64,000 bases of DNA. It comes from Leptospiraceae bacterium (GTDB taxonomy: Bacteria; Spirochaetota; Leptospiria; Leptospirales; Leptonemataceae). Below, piece after piece: positions 8,877-17,874 of this stretch (the stretch's first letter is position 1; every line of letters starts with the position of its first letter). Below the pieces are notes generated by a model, which worked only from the letters and a program-made list of their open reading frames with translations, made no database searches and was not told the origin of the DNA. Location of the stretch: contig JAOACE010000020.1 of NCBI GenBank assembly GCA_026418015.1, positions 179,144-243,143 on the forward strand, given 5' to 3'. Made by a program: the position numbers and the translations under genes.

Positions 8877-10324
8877 GATACTTTGATATGTTTAAAAATA
8901 TTCAAATAACGTTGAATTAATAAAAGATTCATACTACCAATCTTGTTTTTTAAAAAGTCGATAAATTTTGCATTTGTATAATGGATTTCTTCTTCGGGAT
9001 ATTGTTTTTTAAATTCCATTTGGATATTAAAAACAATTTTTTGAATGTATAAGATTAATTTTTGATATTTCGAATAATTATTTTTTTCTTCGTCAGAAAG
9101 ATGGTTTAAGATATTTTCTACCCACCATTCAAACAAAAATTTTTTGATAAACTCAAAAGGAATTACTTTTCGAATTAAATTTTTTTCTGGGTTTACAATC
9201 TGATGAATACTTCCCGTCTGTAAATCCAATAAGTATTGCTTATTCATATTAAAAAAAACCAAAGGTCCTAAATGATACATAAATAATTTTTTATCATCTT
9301 CTGGAATACGAAAATTTAACAGAATAATTTGTTGGTTCAGTTCAAACAATGAATTCAAAAATTTTTTATACTGATTAATTGCTTCTTCTTTAGAGAGAAT
9401 CTTTTCTTTTTTCATTAGAGTTCTTACTATTTGGGAACGTACTATCTGCGGATTTGCCCCTAAATGCGTATCGATGTAAAAAACATTGATAAAACATTTT
9501 TCTTCTCGGCTTAGTTTGTTAAAATCATAAGATAAGTAATAATACATCGAAGAATTCCACAAAAAACGTCCGCTTGTATCAAGAATATTTTTGTTGATGT
9601 ATTGATTTTTAGGACTTTTATCGATTTCTTTTTTGATGATTTGAGTATTTGTATGGATCAAATTTTCTAATTTTTCGTTTTCTTTTGATGGCTTTACAGG
9701 TTCTTCTTTGGCAAAAAAATCTTGGACATATTCGCTTAGATCTTCCTTAAAAACTAAGGAATATCTATATTCTATACCTGGCGAATATTTAATCTGCTGA
9801 GAAATTCTTTTATCTTTTTCGTTTTTATTATAATGCAACAAAATTTCAAACTGCTTTAACAGTTTTTGAATTTTTTGCAATTTTATATAACAAGTTTTCA
9901 TTTGATAATCAAAAAATTGTTGGTAAAACAAAGTCTGCTGGGAAATTTTCGGTAATAACAATTTCTTGATAGTTTCTAATTTTTCTAAATTTATTATATA
10001 AAATTCTCTTAATTTATCGTAGGACAAAGCAAGCACAATAAAATTGATTTTATTTGTGTTTGGTTCGTCCTTAAAAAAAGTATAATATTCGCGATTTGCT
10101 TCTTGGGTAATGGTATCTTGTGCCATTTCTAGAATAATATTTTTTATTTTATTCAACATTTCTTTTAGGATTAGATCTACTTCCTTTATTTCGTAGAAAG
10201 CTTTGTTTTTTTCTTCAGTGGTTAATATATTAGCATTTAAAAGTTGGTACATCATTTTTATATTTTCTGTGTAGCGATCTAGAAAAGGGATTATCCCCTG
10301 ACTAAAATCTTTTAACTCTTCCAT
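8873..10324 (-). CDS. Hypothetical protein, 483 aa, helix-rich cytoplasmic
   Basis: I do not recognise a family. The protein has no signal peptide and no membrane helix. It is rich in Lys, Glu, Leu and Ile, with long amphipathic helices at about 35-75 and 100-165 and an acidic/basic linker at about 205-240. A more globular, aromatic-rich second half begins near 255. A TTGACA word lies about 40 bp upstream on the minus strand without a convincing -10. It is a monocistronic gene tucked tail to tail with the RNase D gene. Its length and normal composition support a real gene, but no function can be given. Confidence 0.75.
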   Translation of the reverse strand: MEELKDFSQGIIPFLDRYTENIKMMYQLLNANILTTEEKNKAFYEIKEVDLILKEMLNKIKNIILEMAQDTITQEANREYYTFFKDEPNTNKINFIVLALSYDKLREFYIINLEKLETIKKLLLPKISQQTLFYQQFFDYQMKTCYIKLQKIQKLLKQFEILLHYNKNEKDKRISQQIKYSPGIEYRYSLVFKEDLSEYVQDFFAKEEPVKPSKENEKLENLIHTNTQIIKKEIDKSPKNQYINKNILDTSGRFLWNSSMYYYLSYDFNKLSREEKCFINVFYIDTHLGANPQIVRSQIVRTLMKKEKILSKEEAINQYKKFLNSLFELNQQIILLNFRIPEDDKKLFMYHLGPLVFFNMNKQYLLDLQTGSIHQIVNPEKNLIRKVIPFEFIKKFLFEWWVENILNHLSDEEKNNYSKYQKLILYIQKIVFNIQMEFKKQYPEEEIHYTNAKFIDFLKNKIGSMNLLLIQRYLNIFKHIKVS

Positions 10325-10415
10325 TGTTTGTTTTTTTATTTAGATTTGTTATTTATTAAAAATTGTCAATAAAAATTAACATTGACGAAGAATTGTTAAA
10401 AAGAAACGTGAATTT

Positions 10416-10898
10416 ATGTTGTATAAAGCAGAAGTATTAAAATCTCGTAAAAGAGAAAATCTTCTTCCTTTCATTTTAATAAGTTTTTTAATATCTGCAA
10501 TTTTTATTCTGATTATTTCACTATTTTTTGTTCAAATTTATAAAATTCTACCTTATGGAAGTGATCAGGCAAATAAAAGCTATTATGTTATCAACGTATT
10601 TTCTAAGAACTTTCGAGAAAACGATTATGTAGTAGCAAGAATCAACGATCAAATCGTAGTTGTTGGTTTAATCTTAATCCAAGGACCTGCAAAAATACAA
10701 GTTAATAACGACGAGATTCAATTGCCTAGTAAAAAAATCCTTTTAAAAAATCCACTGCCAAAAGTATTCAATAAAAAAGAGGAAATCCAACTAAACCAAG
10801 AGGAATTTTATATCATTAGCGAAACTTCCCTCGATTCTTTTTATTTTGGCAAAATCCATAAAAACCAGATTATGGGAAAAGTACTTTTTCGTTTTTAG
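10416..10898 (+). CDS. Signal peptidase I-like membrane protein, catalytic residues missing
   Basis: A 160-residue protein with one membrane helix (about 18-41) and an extracytoplasmic domain that follows the S26 signal peptidase layout. Residues 129-160 resemble box E (FYIISETSLDSFYFG, then IMGKV), normally NEYFVLGDN..DSR.FG..P...I.GK. The segment at 58-75 aligns with the serine box but shows VFSKNFREND in place of SMxPT..GD. The segment VVVGLILIQG at 81-90 occupies the place of the catalytic-lysine box and has no lysine. It is therefore either a pseudoenzyme or a distant relative. The last 29 bp overlap the convergent acyl-CoA dehydrogenase gene. Confidence 0.65.
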   Translation: MLYKAEVLKSRKRENLLPFILISFLISAIFILIISLFFVQIYKILPYGSDQANKSYYVINVFSKNFRENDYVVARINDQIVVVGLILIQGPAKIQVNNDEIQLPSKKILLKNPLPKVFNKKEEIQLNQEEFYIISETSLDSFYFGKIHKNQIMGKVLFRF

Positions 10899-12714
10899 AA
10901 TGTTCCACCCCAAAATATTCCAATAGTAAACCAATCTTTTGGTTTTGTAACATCAAACTTGATTCACTAATAGGATTAGAATAAGTATAAAGATTTTCCA
11001 TTTCTTTGTATAATCGAAGTAAATCCAAAAATAAAGAATTTTCTTCTAAGATTTTTCGGTATAATTCATTTGTTTTTAGGTGTTCTTCTGGAATAGAAAA
11101 AGTGCATTCTTTAATGAGTAAGTAATATCCATAAATATAGAATAATTGTTCTACAATATAGGGTTTGTTCAAAAGTAATAGATCTTCGTTATTAAAATAA
11201 TATTCGATTCGATTTTTATAATTTTTCCATAGTTTCCAAAAATAAGAAATCAGTTCTTTTAATTCGTGCATTTTTTCTAAGGAGATTTGGTTTAATGTTT
11301 GAAATTCTTGTTCTAATCGTTGTTGTACCCGAGGTTTTTTTAAAGCTTTTATAGTATGATCTTGAATTACGGGATGTGCACCTTCCCACGTTTCGTTAAT
11401 AATTGCATCGTTCAAAAGACGCGGTAGACAACTAAAATCGTTTAGGATACCATTTCCTCCATGTAAAAGAATGGCTTGTCGAATGTTGGAGGTTGCAGTT
11501 ATTGTAGAAATATATTTTAACATAGGAGTAAGAAGTTGTGACAATACATCATTTTGTTCGATTAAATAATAGTTCTGGAAATTTGCCAAGGTAATTACAG
11601 TATGTTTTAAGATCATTTTTATTAGTTCTACTTTTGTTTGAGGAAAATCAATAATTCTTCTACCATAAGCAGTGCGTTTTGTTGTATAAACCATACTTTC
11701 CATGATGGAACGTCTACTCATACCAACCGCAGCAACTCCAACATGAATACGCGAAATATTGATCACATACTTAATCAAATTCGCTAATCCATGAACAGGT
11801 TTTCCCAATTCCTCTGCATAAGTTCCATCATAGATGGATTCTGCGGTTAATTTTCCTTTGGATCCAATGATTTCTTTTTTTCGAATTAAATAATAGGAAT
11901 TTCTTTCTCCATTGGGTAATAACTTAGGAACTAAAAACAATCCTATGGTATTTGTACCTTCTATTTTTGCTGTGGTTACCCATAAATCCCCTGGGTTCGA
12001 ACAAAACCATTTTTCTCCGATTAAAACGTATTTCGCTGGATTCTCGGAATCTCCTTCTTGAACTTTTCTTGCAATGGTACGATTCGCTGCAACATTTGAA
12101 CCACCTACTCGTTCTGTTACAAACTGACCACACATAAAATGACTTTTTGTTTCGGGCGATGCAATAAGAGGCAAATATCTTTCTTGCTGCGACTTTGTTC
12201 CAATTGCTTTAAGAACACGAATCATACCATCTGTCATAGCCAAAGGACAATTGATCCCAGCTTCTCCGTTTAAATTCGAAAGATAAGCTAATGCCATACG
12301 ATGAAACATTGTAAAAGGATGTTTCCAATTGGGATGATAATCTAAATTCACCAATCCCCATTCAAAACAAATTCTTCGAATTTCTTTTTGTTCAAAACAG
12401 TAATCCACTTCGTCGATACGTTCACCAGTCCTGTTATAATGAATTATTTTTCCTAAATTTTCTTCTCTGTGGGCAATTTCTGTCAACTCGTCCAATATCG
12501 TACCAACAACATTACCAAAACCCTTTAAATGATCCCAAACTGCTTTAGCATGTTCGAAAGAATATTGATTTTCGATGATTTCTTTTACAAAGATGCGTTG
12601 CAAGAGTTTATCTTCTAGAAAAAAGTTTTTTCCTCTTACCCCTGTATAATTAGAAATATCATAAGGTTGTAAACCAGGATTGATAGATTGCGTTTTTATA
12701 AAAGTTGATTCCAT
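10870..12714 (-). CDS. Acyl-CoA dehydrogenase family protein
   Basis: FAD enzyme of the acyl-CoA dehydrogenase superfamily, expected to introduce the alpha-beta double bond in fatty acyl-CoA in beta-oxidation. The length of 614 residues (versus about 380-400 for short/medium-chain enzymes) places it with the large AidB/very-long-chain-like group, with an extra C-terminal helical domain after about 450. Recognisable parts are the mid-domain FAD pattern (MCGQFVTERVGGSNV, near 195-210), the AYGRRIIDFPQTKVEL helix and the LHGGNGILNDF pattern near 415. ATG at 12714 is used instead of a TTG six bases upstream. The first helix of the catalytic base region is too diverged for me to name the base. Confidence 0.85.
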   Translation of the reverse strand: MESTFIKTQSINPGLQPYDISNYTGVRGKNFFLEDKLLQRIFVKEIIENQYSFEHAKAVWDHLKGFGNVVGTILDELTEIAHREENLGKIIHYNRTGERIDEVDYCFEQKEIRRICFEWGLVNLDYHPNWKHPFTMFHRMALAYLSNLNGEAGINCPLAMTDGMIRVLKAIGTKSQQERYLPLIASPETKSHFMCGQFVTERVGGSNVAANRTIARKVQEGDSENPAKYVLIGEKWFCSNPGDLWVTTAKIEGTNTIGLFLVPKLLPNGERNSYYLIRKKEIIGSKGKLTAESIYDGTYAEELGKPVHGLANLIKYVINISRIHVGVAAVGMSRRSIMESMVYTTKRTAYGRRIIDFPQTKVELIKMILKHTVITLANFQNYYLIEQNDVLSQLLTPMLKYISTITATSNIRQAILLHGGNGILNDFSCLPRLLNDAIINETWEGAHPVIQDHTIKALKKPRVQQRLEQEFQTLNQISLEKMHELKELISYFWKLWKNYKNRIEYYFNNEDLLLLNKPYIVEQLFYIYGYYLLIKECTFSIPEEHLKTNELYRKILEENSLFLDLLRLYKEMENLYTYSNPISESSLMLQNQKIGLLLEYFGVEHSKNEKVLFP

Positions 12715-12770
12715 AATCAAACAACAAAAAAAATGTTTTCTTAGTCAATCTTTTTTTATTTTTGGATATT

Positions 12771-14756
12771 ATGAGTACAATTACACAATTAAACGAATTA
12801 ATTTCTAATATCATCAACTCCAGCAAAAATTTTTCTTACGATGGTCGTTATAATTTACATCCATTGAGTTACAGACGTTTTCCTACGAGAAAAGTAAGAG
12901 TCGGTAATGTATATGTTGGTGGCGATGAGTCCATACGAATTCAATCTATGACTACAACACCAACCCTAGACATAGAAGCTACTGTTAAACAAACAAAAGA
13001 GTTATTCGATGCTGGATGCGAAATTGTTCGAATCACAACGCGAAACCCAAAAGAAGCAAAAGCAATCAAAGATATAAAAGAATTATTGATAAGAGATGGA
13101 TACAATGGTCCCATCGTTGCTGATGTTCACTTTTCGCCCCAGACTGCTTTAATAGCTGCGGATTATGCAGATAAAGTGCGTATCAACCCCGGAAATTTCG
13201 TAGATACAAAAAAATTCGAACTAAAAGAATATACAGACGAAGAATACGAAAAAGAAATTTTTAAGATTCAAGAGGCATTCTATCCACTGATTAAAAAATT
13301 AAAAGAACAAGGCAAAAGTCTACGAATTGGGACTAATCATGGTTCTTTATCAGATAGAATTATGAATCGTTTTGGCGATACCCCCGAAGGAATGGTAGAG
13401 TCTGCGATTGAATTTATTAAAATTGCAGAATATTATGATTTTAAAGATATCGTCGTTTCGATGAAGGCTTCTAACCCTTTTATTATGATTCAAGCTTATA
13501 AGATGCTTATTGAACGGTTCATTAAAGAAAAAATGAATTATCCCATCCACTTAGGCGTAACAGAAGCAGGTGATGGTAAAGATGGTCGATTAAAATCCTA
13601 TGCTGGTATTGGATTACTCTTGTTAGAAGGTATTGGCGATACAATTCGCATTTCTCTTACCGAAGATCCAGTAAACGAAATTCCTGCAGCAAAAGAATTG
13701 ATCCGTTTTATCGATAAGATTCACCAAGAAAATCAATCCTTATACCAATTTTTAGAAAACCAAACGGGAAAAATCACTTACCCATACGAAATTAAGCGAA
13801 ATACCAAAAATTTAGATGACTTTTCTATTGGTAGCAATTATCCTATAAAATGGATAGTAGATTTTCCCAATCAAACCAATCCTGAATTCTACAAAAATAT
13901 TCTAAAAAACAAACCAGATTATTTTTTAATACAAGAAAATCATTTTAATCAAATCCAACAAAATGAATTATTAAAAAGCATTAAACCAATCATCCAACTA
14001 AATCAAATTTCGAAAGAAAACATTCAAGAAATCTTGAATCAAATCCCCAACGCGAATTTTTGGTTAGATTTAAATCATCCATTAAACGAAATCCTAAATA
14101 TAATAAAACAATTTGATTCATCAATCTTGTGGATACTGGATTTAAGTAAATTACAACTAAACGAAATCATCGATACAATTGAAACCTTAAACAAACAAGA
14201 TTTAAACCTTGTCTTTACTTTAGATTCTTGGGATATCATCCATTTATTTAAATTCTTAAAAAATAAAACAAATCTTCCTTTTCTTTTAAAAATTGATCTT
14301 CATCAGCAAAAAGATCGATTACCCTACTTAGGAGTATTCGGTGCAGGTAGCATTTTTTCTAGCATAGGAGATTTAATCTACGTTCGCTCTGACGATCCCC
14401 TATCGAGTTATGAATTCGGAAGCGATATTCTACAAATTACAAGAACAAGGCTTAGTAGAGCAGATTTTATCAGTTGTCCTTCTTGTGGAAGAACCTTGTT
14501 TGATTTGCAAGAAACCACACAAAAAATCAAAGAACTTACCCAACACTTAACTGGTGTAAAAATTGCCATCATGGGTTGTATCGTCAATGGATTAGGAGAA
14601 ATGGCAGATGCAGATTTTGGTTATGTGGGAGCATCGCCCGGAAAAGTCAACCTCTACAAAGGAAAAACACTCATAAAGAGAAATGTTCCCGAAGAAGATG
14701 CACCAAAAGAACTAATCGAAATCATTAAAGAAGCTGGTATGTGGATTGATCCATAG
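12771..14756 (+). CDS. ispG: 4-hydroxy-3-methylbut-2-enyl-diphosphate synthase, long form
   Basis: Penultimate enzyme of the MEP isoprenoid pathway; a 4Fe-4S protein that reduces MEcPP to HMBPP. The N-terminal TIM barrel (about 25-340, start SIRIQSMTTTPTLDIEATV) and the C-terminal iron-sulfur domain with SCPSCGRT, GCIVNGLGE (three Cys and the Glu ligand) are intact. Between them is a large extra domain (about 345-560), giving 661 residues. This three-domain form is known in plants, Chlamydia, Bacteroidetes and spirochaetes. The insert here is rich in Asn, Gln, Ile and Lys and looks less conserved. ATG at 12771 preferred over a TTG three codons earlier. dxs of the same pathway is at 39125. Confidence 0.96.
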   Translation: MSTITQLNELISNIINSSKNFSYDGRYNLHPLSYRRFPTRKVRVGNVYVGGDESIRIQSMTTTPTLDIEATVKQTKELFDAGCEIVRITTRNPKEAKAIKDIKELLIRDGYNGPIVADVHFSPQTALIAADYADKVRINPGNFVDTKKFELKEYTDEEYEKEIFKIQEAFYPLIKKLKEQGKSLRIGTNHGSLSDRIMNRFGDTPEGMVESAIEFIKIAEYYDFKDIVVSMKASNPFIMIQAYKMLIERFIKEKMNYPIHLGVTEAGDGKDGRLKSYAGIGLLLLEGIGDTIRISLTEDPVNEIPAAKELIRFIDKIHQENQSLYQFLENQTGKITYPYEIKRNTKNLDDFSIGSNYPIKWIVDFPNQTNPEFYKNILKNKPDYFLIQENHFNQIQQNELLKSIKPIIQLNQISKENIQEILNQIPNANFWLDLNHPLNEILNIIKQFDSSILWILDLSKLQLNEIIDTIETLNKQDLNLVFTLDSWDIIHLFKFLKNKTNLPFLLKIDLHQQKDRLPYLGVFGAGSIFSSIGDLIYVRSDDPLSSYEFGSDILQITRTRLSRADFISCPSCGRTLFDLQETTQKIKELTQHLTGVKIAIMGCIVNGLGEMADADFGYVGASPGKVNLYKGKTLIKRNVPEEDAPKELIEIIKEAGMWIDP

Positions 14757-14782
14757 ATGATAGATCAGTTTAACATTTTCGA

Positions 14783-15556
14783 TTATTTCTTTTTAAAATT
14801 TGGTGGTCTTTTCTCGAGAAAAGCATTGACCCCTTCTAATGCATCTTCGGTTGCTGCTAATGTTGCAAACAATTCACTCATATAGTCTGCTGCTTTGTGG
14901 TATTCTAAATCACTCATTCGATAAATTCCTGTTTTACCAATTTCTAATGCAAGAGGGCTTTTGCTTGCAAGTTTATTGGCAAGTTCGAGGGTAGCTTCTT
15001 CGAGTTTATCATCCTCTACTACGCGATTGATTAATCCTAATTGCAAAGCTTCTTCTGCATAAAGAATATCACCCGTTAAGATCATTTCTAAGGCTTTTTT
15101 TCTCCCAACAAGGCGAACAAGTGGTACAGCAGGTCCTAAACAGATTAAGCCAACATTAATAGCAGTGGTACCAAATTTTGCACTTTTCGAAGCAACAGCA
15201 AAATCGCACGCGAAAACTAACCCTGCTCCGTTTGCAACCGCATATCCATGCACTTGTGCTATTACTGGTTTTTTCATATTGGCTATGGTGTGATTATGCT
15301 CATCCATTAGTTTGATAAATTCTCTGTATTCTTGGTGCGTTCTTCCTTTACGAAATTCTTCTAATTCTATTCCAACAGAAAAATGCTTTCCATTTGCTTT
15401 TATAATTACTACTCTTACATCATCATCTTTATCAAAAGAAATTAAAGCATCGTTAAGTTTTCTTGCAAAAGGAACGTTAAAAGTATTTTGTTTATCTGGT
15501 CTATTCAATATAACATATCCAATTTTGCCTTCTTTGGATGTTAAAATTTCGCTCAT
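14783..15556 (-). CDS. Enoyl-CoA hydratase/isomerase family protein
   Basis: Crotonase-fold protein of 257 residues, the usual length. The oxyanion-hole regions are visible: KHFSVGIELEEF (about 52-63) and AVANGAGLVFACDFAVAS (about 106-123). Hydratase catalysis needs two Glu; the first would be in the VANGAGL region, where Gly/Ala occupy the usual GGG.E pattern, so the exact reaction (hydratase, isomerase or thioesterase-like) is open. Likely partner of the acyl-CoA dehydrogenase at 10870 in fatty acid degradation. The ATG lies six bases after a -10-like hexamer and has no Shine-Dalgarno sequence, so its mRNA may be leaderless. Confidence 0.88.
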   Translation of the reverse strand: MSEILTSKEGKIGYVILNRPDKQNTFNVPFARKLNDALISFDKDDDVRVVIIKANGKHFSVGIELEEFRKGRTHQEYREFIKLMDEHNHTIANMKKPVIAQVHGYAVANGAGLVFACDFAVASKSAKFGTTAINVGLICLGPAVPLVRLVGRKKALEMILTGDILYAEEALQLGLINRVVEDDKLEEATLELANKLASKSPLALEIGKTGIYRMSDLEYHKAADYMSELFATLAATEDALEGVNAFLEKRPPNFKKK

Positions 15557-15562
15557 AAATAT

Positions 15563-15590
15563 TTTTTATCTTTAAGAAATAACATGTCAA
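15563..15590 (-). promoter_or_regulatory. Promoter with start codon at +1 (leaderless), enoyl-CoA hydratase
   Basis: On the minus strand TTGACA (15585-15590), 16-bp spacer, TAAAAA (15563-15568), then six bases and the ATG at 15556. Transcription would begin at or next to the A of the start codon. The -10 is imperfect, but the -35 is a perfect consensus. Confidence 0.5.
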
Positions 15591-15756
15591 ACTTTATTTT
15601 ATGCTTGAAAAAACAAATTCATAGGTTTTATCCCAACTCAAAATATTATAATAATTTTATAAATTTTTATTTATATTAAACAATTCCTACATTTTTTATA
15701 AAATTTATATTTTATATTATAAAATATTTTAATTTAAATCATTTAGAAAAAAAGTA

Positions 15757-15785
15757 TTGAACAATTTTGCACAATTATTTATATT
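15757..15785 (+). promoter_or_regulatory. Sigma70-type promoter of tpx
   Basis: TTGAAC (15757-15762), 17-bp spacer and TATATT (15780-15785), followed after about 22 bp by AAGGAGA and the tpx ATG. The 5' half of this 257-bp intergenic stretch is extremely AT-rich and shows nothing else that I can support. Confidence 0.6.
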
Positions 15786-15813
15786 GTGATCATAAATTAA
15801 ACAAGGAGAATGT

Positions 15814-16311
15814 ATGAGTGCTACGGTAAATTTTAAAGGAAATCCCATCCATTTGATAGGAACACCATTACAACCCGGTTCCATCGCACCACCAACAACT
15901 GTCGTAACAAAAGATTTACAAGAAATTGTGATTGGAAAACCATCCAGTAAAAAACAAATTATCATCGCAGTTCCATCGCTAGATACAGGTGTATGTGAAA
16001 AAGAAACGAAAACATTCAACGAAAAACTACAATCTTTGACGAATGTAGAAGCTGTGGTTGTTTCTATGGATCTACCTTTTGCTCAACGAAGATTTTGCGA
16101 TAGTTTTAACATTGCAAATCTAACAGTTGCGTCGGATTTTCGTTATAGAGACATGGAAAAATGGGGTGTTGTAATTGCAGAAGGACCTCTTAAAGGTTGT
16201 TTAGCAAGAGTTGTTTTTATTGTCGACACAAACGGAAAAATTACCTACACACAAGTTGTTCCAGAAATTGGTCAAGAACCCAACTATGACGATGTATTAA
16301 AAAATATATAA
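15814..16311 (+). CDS. tpx: Thiol peroxidase (atypical 2-Cys peroxiredoxin)
   Basis: Reduces hydrogen and lipid hydroperoxides using thioredoxin. The 165-residue protein shows the Tpx-specific pattern with peroxidatic Cys61 in SLDTGVCEKET and resolving Cys95 in RRFC, the same numbering as in E. coli Tpx. The N-terminus (VNFKGNPIHLIGTPLQPGS) is characteristic of the family. The ATG follows an ideal AAGGAGA site and a promoter is recognisable upstream. A terminator hairpin follows 66 bp after the stop. Monocistronic. Function is near certain. Confidence 0.96.
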   Translation: MSATVNFKGNPIHLIGTPLQPGSIAPPTTVVTKDLQEIVIGKPSSKKQIIIAVPSLDTGVCEKETKTFNEKLQSLTNVEAVVVSMDLPFAQRRFCDSFNIANLTVASDFRYRDMEKWGVVIAEGPLKGCLARVVFIVDTNGKITYTQVVPEIGQEPNYDDVLKNI

Positions 16312-16377
16312 AAATTCAAAATGTATTGTTTTTTCTAATTGACAAAAATTCTTTTATAAATCATTCATTTATCATCT

Positions 16378-16401
16378 AGCCGCATTTTGGCGGCTTTTTT
16401 T
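16378..16401 (+). terminator. GC-rich hairpin with T-run, 11 bp before the next start codon
   Basis: AGCCGC (16378-16383) pairs with GCGGCT (16390-16395) around ATTTTG, followed by six more T. This is a textbook intrinsic terminator and the strongest GC stem in the window. It would end tpx transcripts. It is also only 11 bp upstream of the ATG at 16413, and the ribosome binding site TAGGAGA begins right after the T-run, so it may instead or also act as an attenuator in the leader of that gene. Confidence 0.8.
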
Positions 16402-16412
16402 AGGAGAAAATA

Positions 16413-17255
16413 ATGGCTTTACTTCAAGAAACCCTTCGTCAATTTAAAGAAAATGATTATACAGTAAAATTGGTATCTACGATTTTTAATATAATCCCCA
16501 TGGAAAAATCCTATGTATTCTATAACGAATTCGAAAATGGTTTAAGAAGAATTATACCAAGCTTAACAGAAGAAGATTTACAGAAAGCTTATCAGTTTTT
16601 AGACGATCCAAAAATTCAATCCACATTAAAAGCATTTATCTATGTAGATACAACAGACAAATTGATTTCCAGCTTTGCTGGCATCAAAAATGTTTTGAAT
16701 CTTTTTGGTATGGGAAGCAATCAAAAAAGAACCTTCGAATCAGATCCAGAACAAGCGTTAGATGCTGCTGTAAAAGCCTTAGTCATTGCTTATGCAGTGA
16801 ACCATCTCTATTCTGGTGATTTAAAATCAAAGATGCAAGAATTAATTCAAACGCCTGCTGGTATAGAACTATTGATATATTATTCGTTGATAGAAATTGC
16901 TTTACCTTTTACAGACAACTTAGTAGAAAGTAGTTCGAAAGTTATATCCAAATTATTAGAAAACCAACATCAAATCGAAAATAAGTTCAATACATTAGGA
17001 ATTGGAAAATTAGAGAATACAACAGAATTATTGAATGCATTCCAAAATATCATTCCTAACTATCTTGACAGAGTAAAAAATTATGTTCAACCAGTAGCAG
17101 AAAAAATTAAAGTTTACTTACCTACTGCCTTGAATATTGCAGATTCTGCTACAGGAGTTATTGCAAGTGGCGCAGATCTTTTACCCGTTTGGACATTTTT
17201 AGGTGCACGATTAATTACAGAATCGATTGCATTAAAATTAAAGAATGATTTTTAG
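16413..17255 (+). CDS. Hypothetical helical protein, 280 aa
   Basis: No family recognised. The 280 residues predict almost entirely helices; there is no signal peptide or clear transmembrane segment, though hydrophobic stretches at about 125-140 (ALVIAYAVNHLY) and near the C-terminus (about 250-275) could associate with a membrane. The ribosome binding site is TAGGAGA. It follows the tpx terminator closely, and TTGACA at 16339 may be part of its own promoter, which would place the hairpin in its leader. Its end overlaps the convergent HAD gene by 18 bp. Confidence 0.75.
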   Translation: MALLQETLRQFKENDYTVKLVSTIFNIIPMEKSYVFYNEFENGLRRIIPSLTEEDLQKAYQFLDDPKIQSTLKAFIYVDTTDKLISSFAGIKNVLNLFGMGSNQKRTFESDPEQALDAAVKALVIAYAVNHLYSGDLKSKMQELIQTPAGIELLIYYSLIEIALPFTDNLVESSSKVISKLLENQHQIENKFNTLGIGKLENTTELLNAFQNIIPNYLDRVKNYVQPVAEKIKVYLPTALNIADSATGVIASGADLLPVWTFLGARLITESIALKLKNDF

Positions 17256-17873
17256 TAAATCAACCGGCTGAATTGCTATATAATCTGGTGTAATAGATGG
17301 TGTGTTTTTAGAATATCCCCATTTACACCAAATCGCATAAGCGTTTAAATTTTTTGCTGTCATAATATCTGCTTCTGTGTCTCCTAGAACATAAATTTCT
17401 TCTGGGTTAATTTCTAATTCTTTGATTACTTGCCGTATGGGTTCTGGTGAAGGTTTACTTTCTTTAAAGCTATCTCCACCAATAACTCTGCTAAAATAAC
17501 TTAGTAAACCTAATTTATCCAATAAAAGTATGCTTAATTTTTCTGGCTTATTCGTGTATACAAACAAGCTATGATGCTTCGATAGGCTTTTAATAACATC
17601 ATCCATTCCATCATAAATTTTCGTATGATCTACGATATGTTGACCATAATCCATTTCGTATTTAAAGATTAAATCTTTGGGAATTTCTTGTTGGACCAAT
17701 TCTGGAAAACAATTTCGGTACAAAAAATCCATTCCCTTGTTTACCAAAGATTGAATAGCATCAATAGGTAATTCTGGAAGTTGATACAATTTACGTACTC
17801 GGTTTACACTTAAAGACATATCGAGTCGACTATCTTCAATTGTGCCATCTAAATCAAATATTATGAGCTTCAT
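17238..17873 (-). CDS. HAD-superfamily phosphatase (Gph/phosphoglycolate phosphatase-like)
   Basis: A 211-residue haloacid dehalogenase hydrolase. Motif I is IFDLDGT with the nucleophile Asp7 and acid/base Asp9; motif II is the Thr of YTNKPEK; motif III is the Lys of KPSPEPI; motif IV is GDTEADI. An alpha-helical cap at about 15-80 makes it subfamily I, like phosphoglycolate phosphatase. Substrate cannot be read from the sequence. It is the last gene of a tight operon, one base after the cupin gene and behind the histone-fold gene. Confidence 0.88.
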   Translation of the reverse strand: MKLIIFDLDGTIEDSRLDMSLSVNRVRKLYQLPELPIDAIQSLVNKGMDFLYRNCFPELVQQEIPKDLIFKYEMDYGQHIVDHTKIYDGMDDVIKSLSKHHSLFVYTNKPEKLSILLLDKLGLLSYFSRVIGGDSFKESKPSPEPIRQVIKELEINPEEIYVLGDTEADIMTAKNLNAYAIWCKWGYSKNTPSITPDYIAIQPVDLLKIIL

Positions 17874-17874
17874 G

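Noticed and set aside
12715..12748. Leaderless promoter for the acyl-CoA dehydrogenase gene (TTGACT-16-TGTTGT-6-ATG)
   Set aside because: The spacing fits the pattern found elsewhere, but the -10 hexamer has almost no match to consensus, so it was not counted.
15640..15665. PerR-like box (TTATAATAATTTTATAA) upstream of tpx
   Set aside because: Arms have unequal length and the stretch is almost pure A/T, so the match is expected by chance; it also lies more than 90 bp before the tpx promoter.
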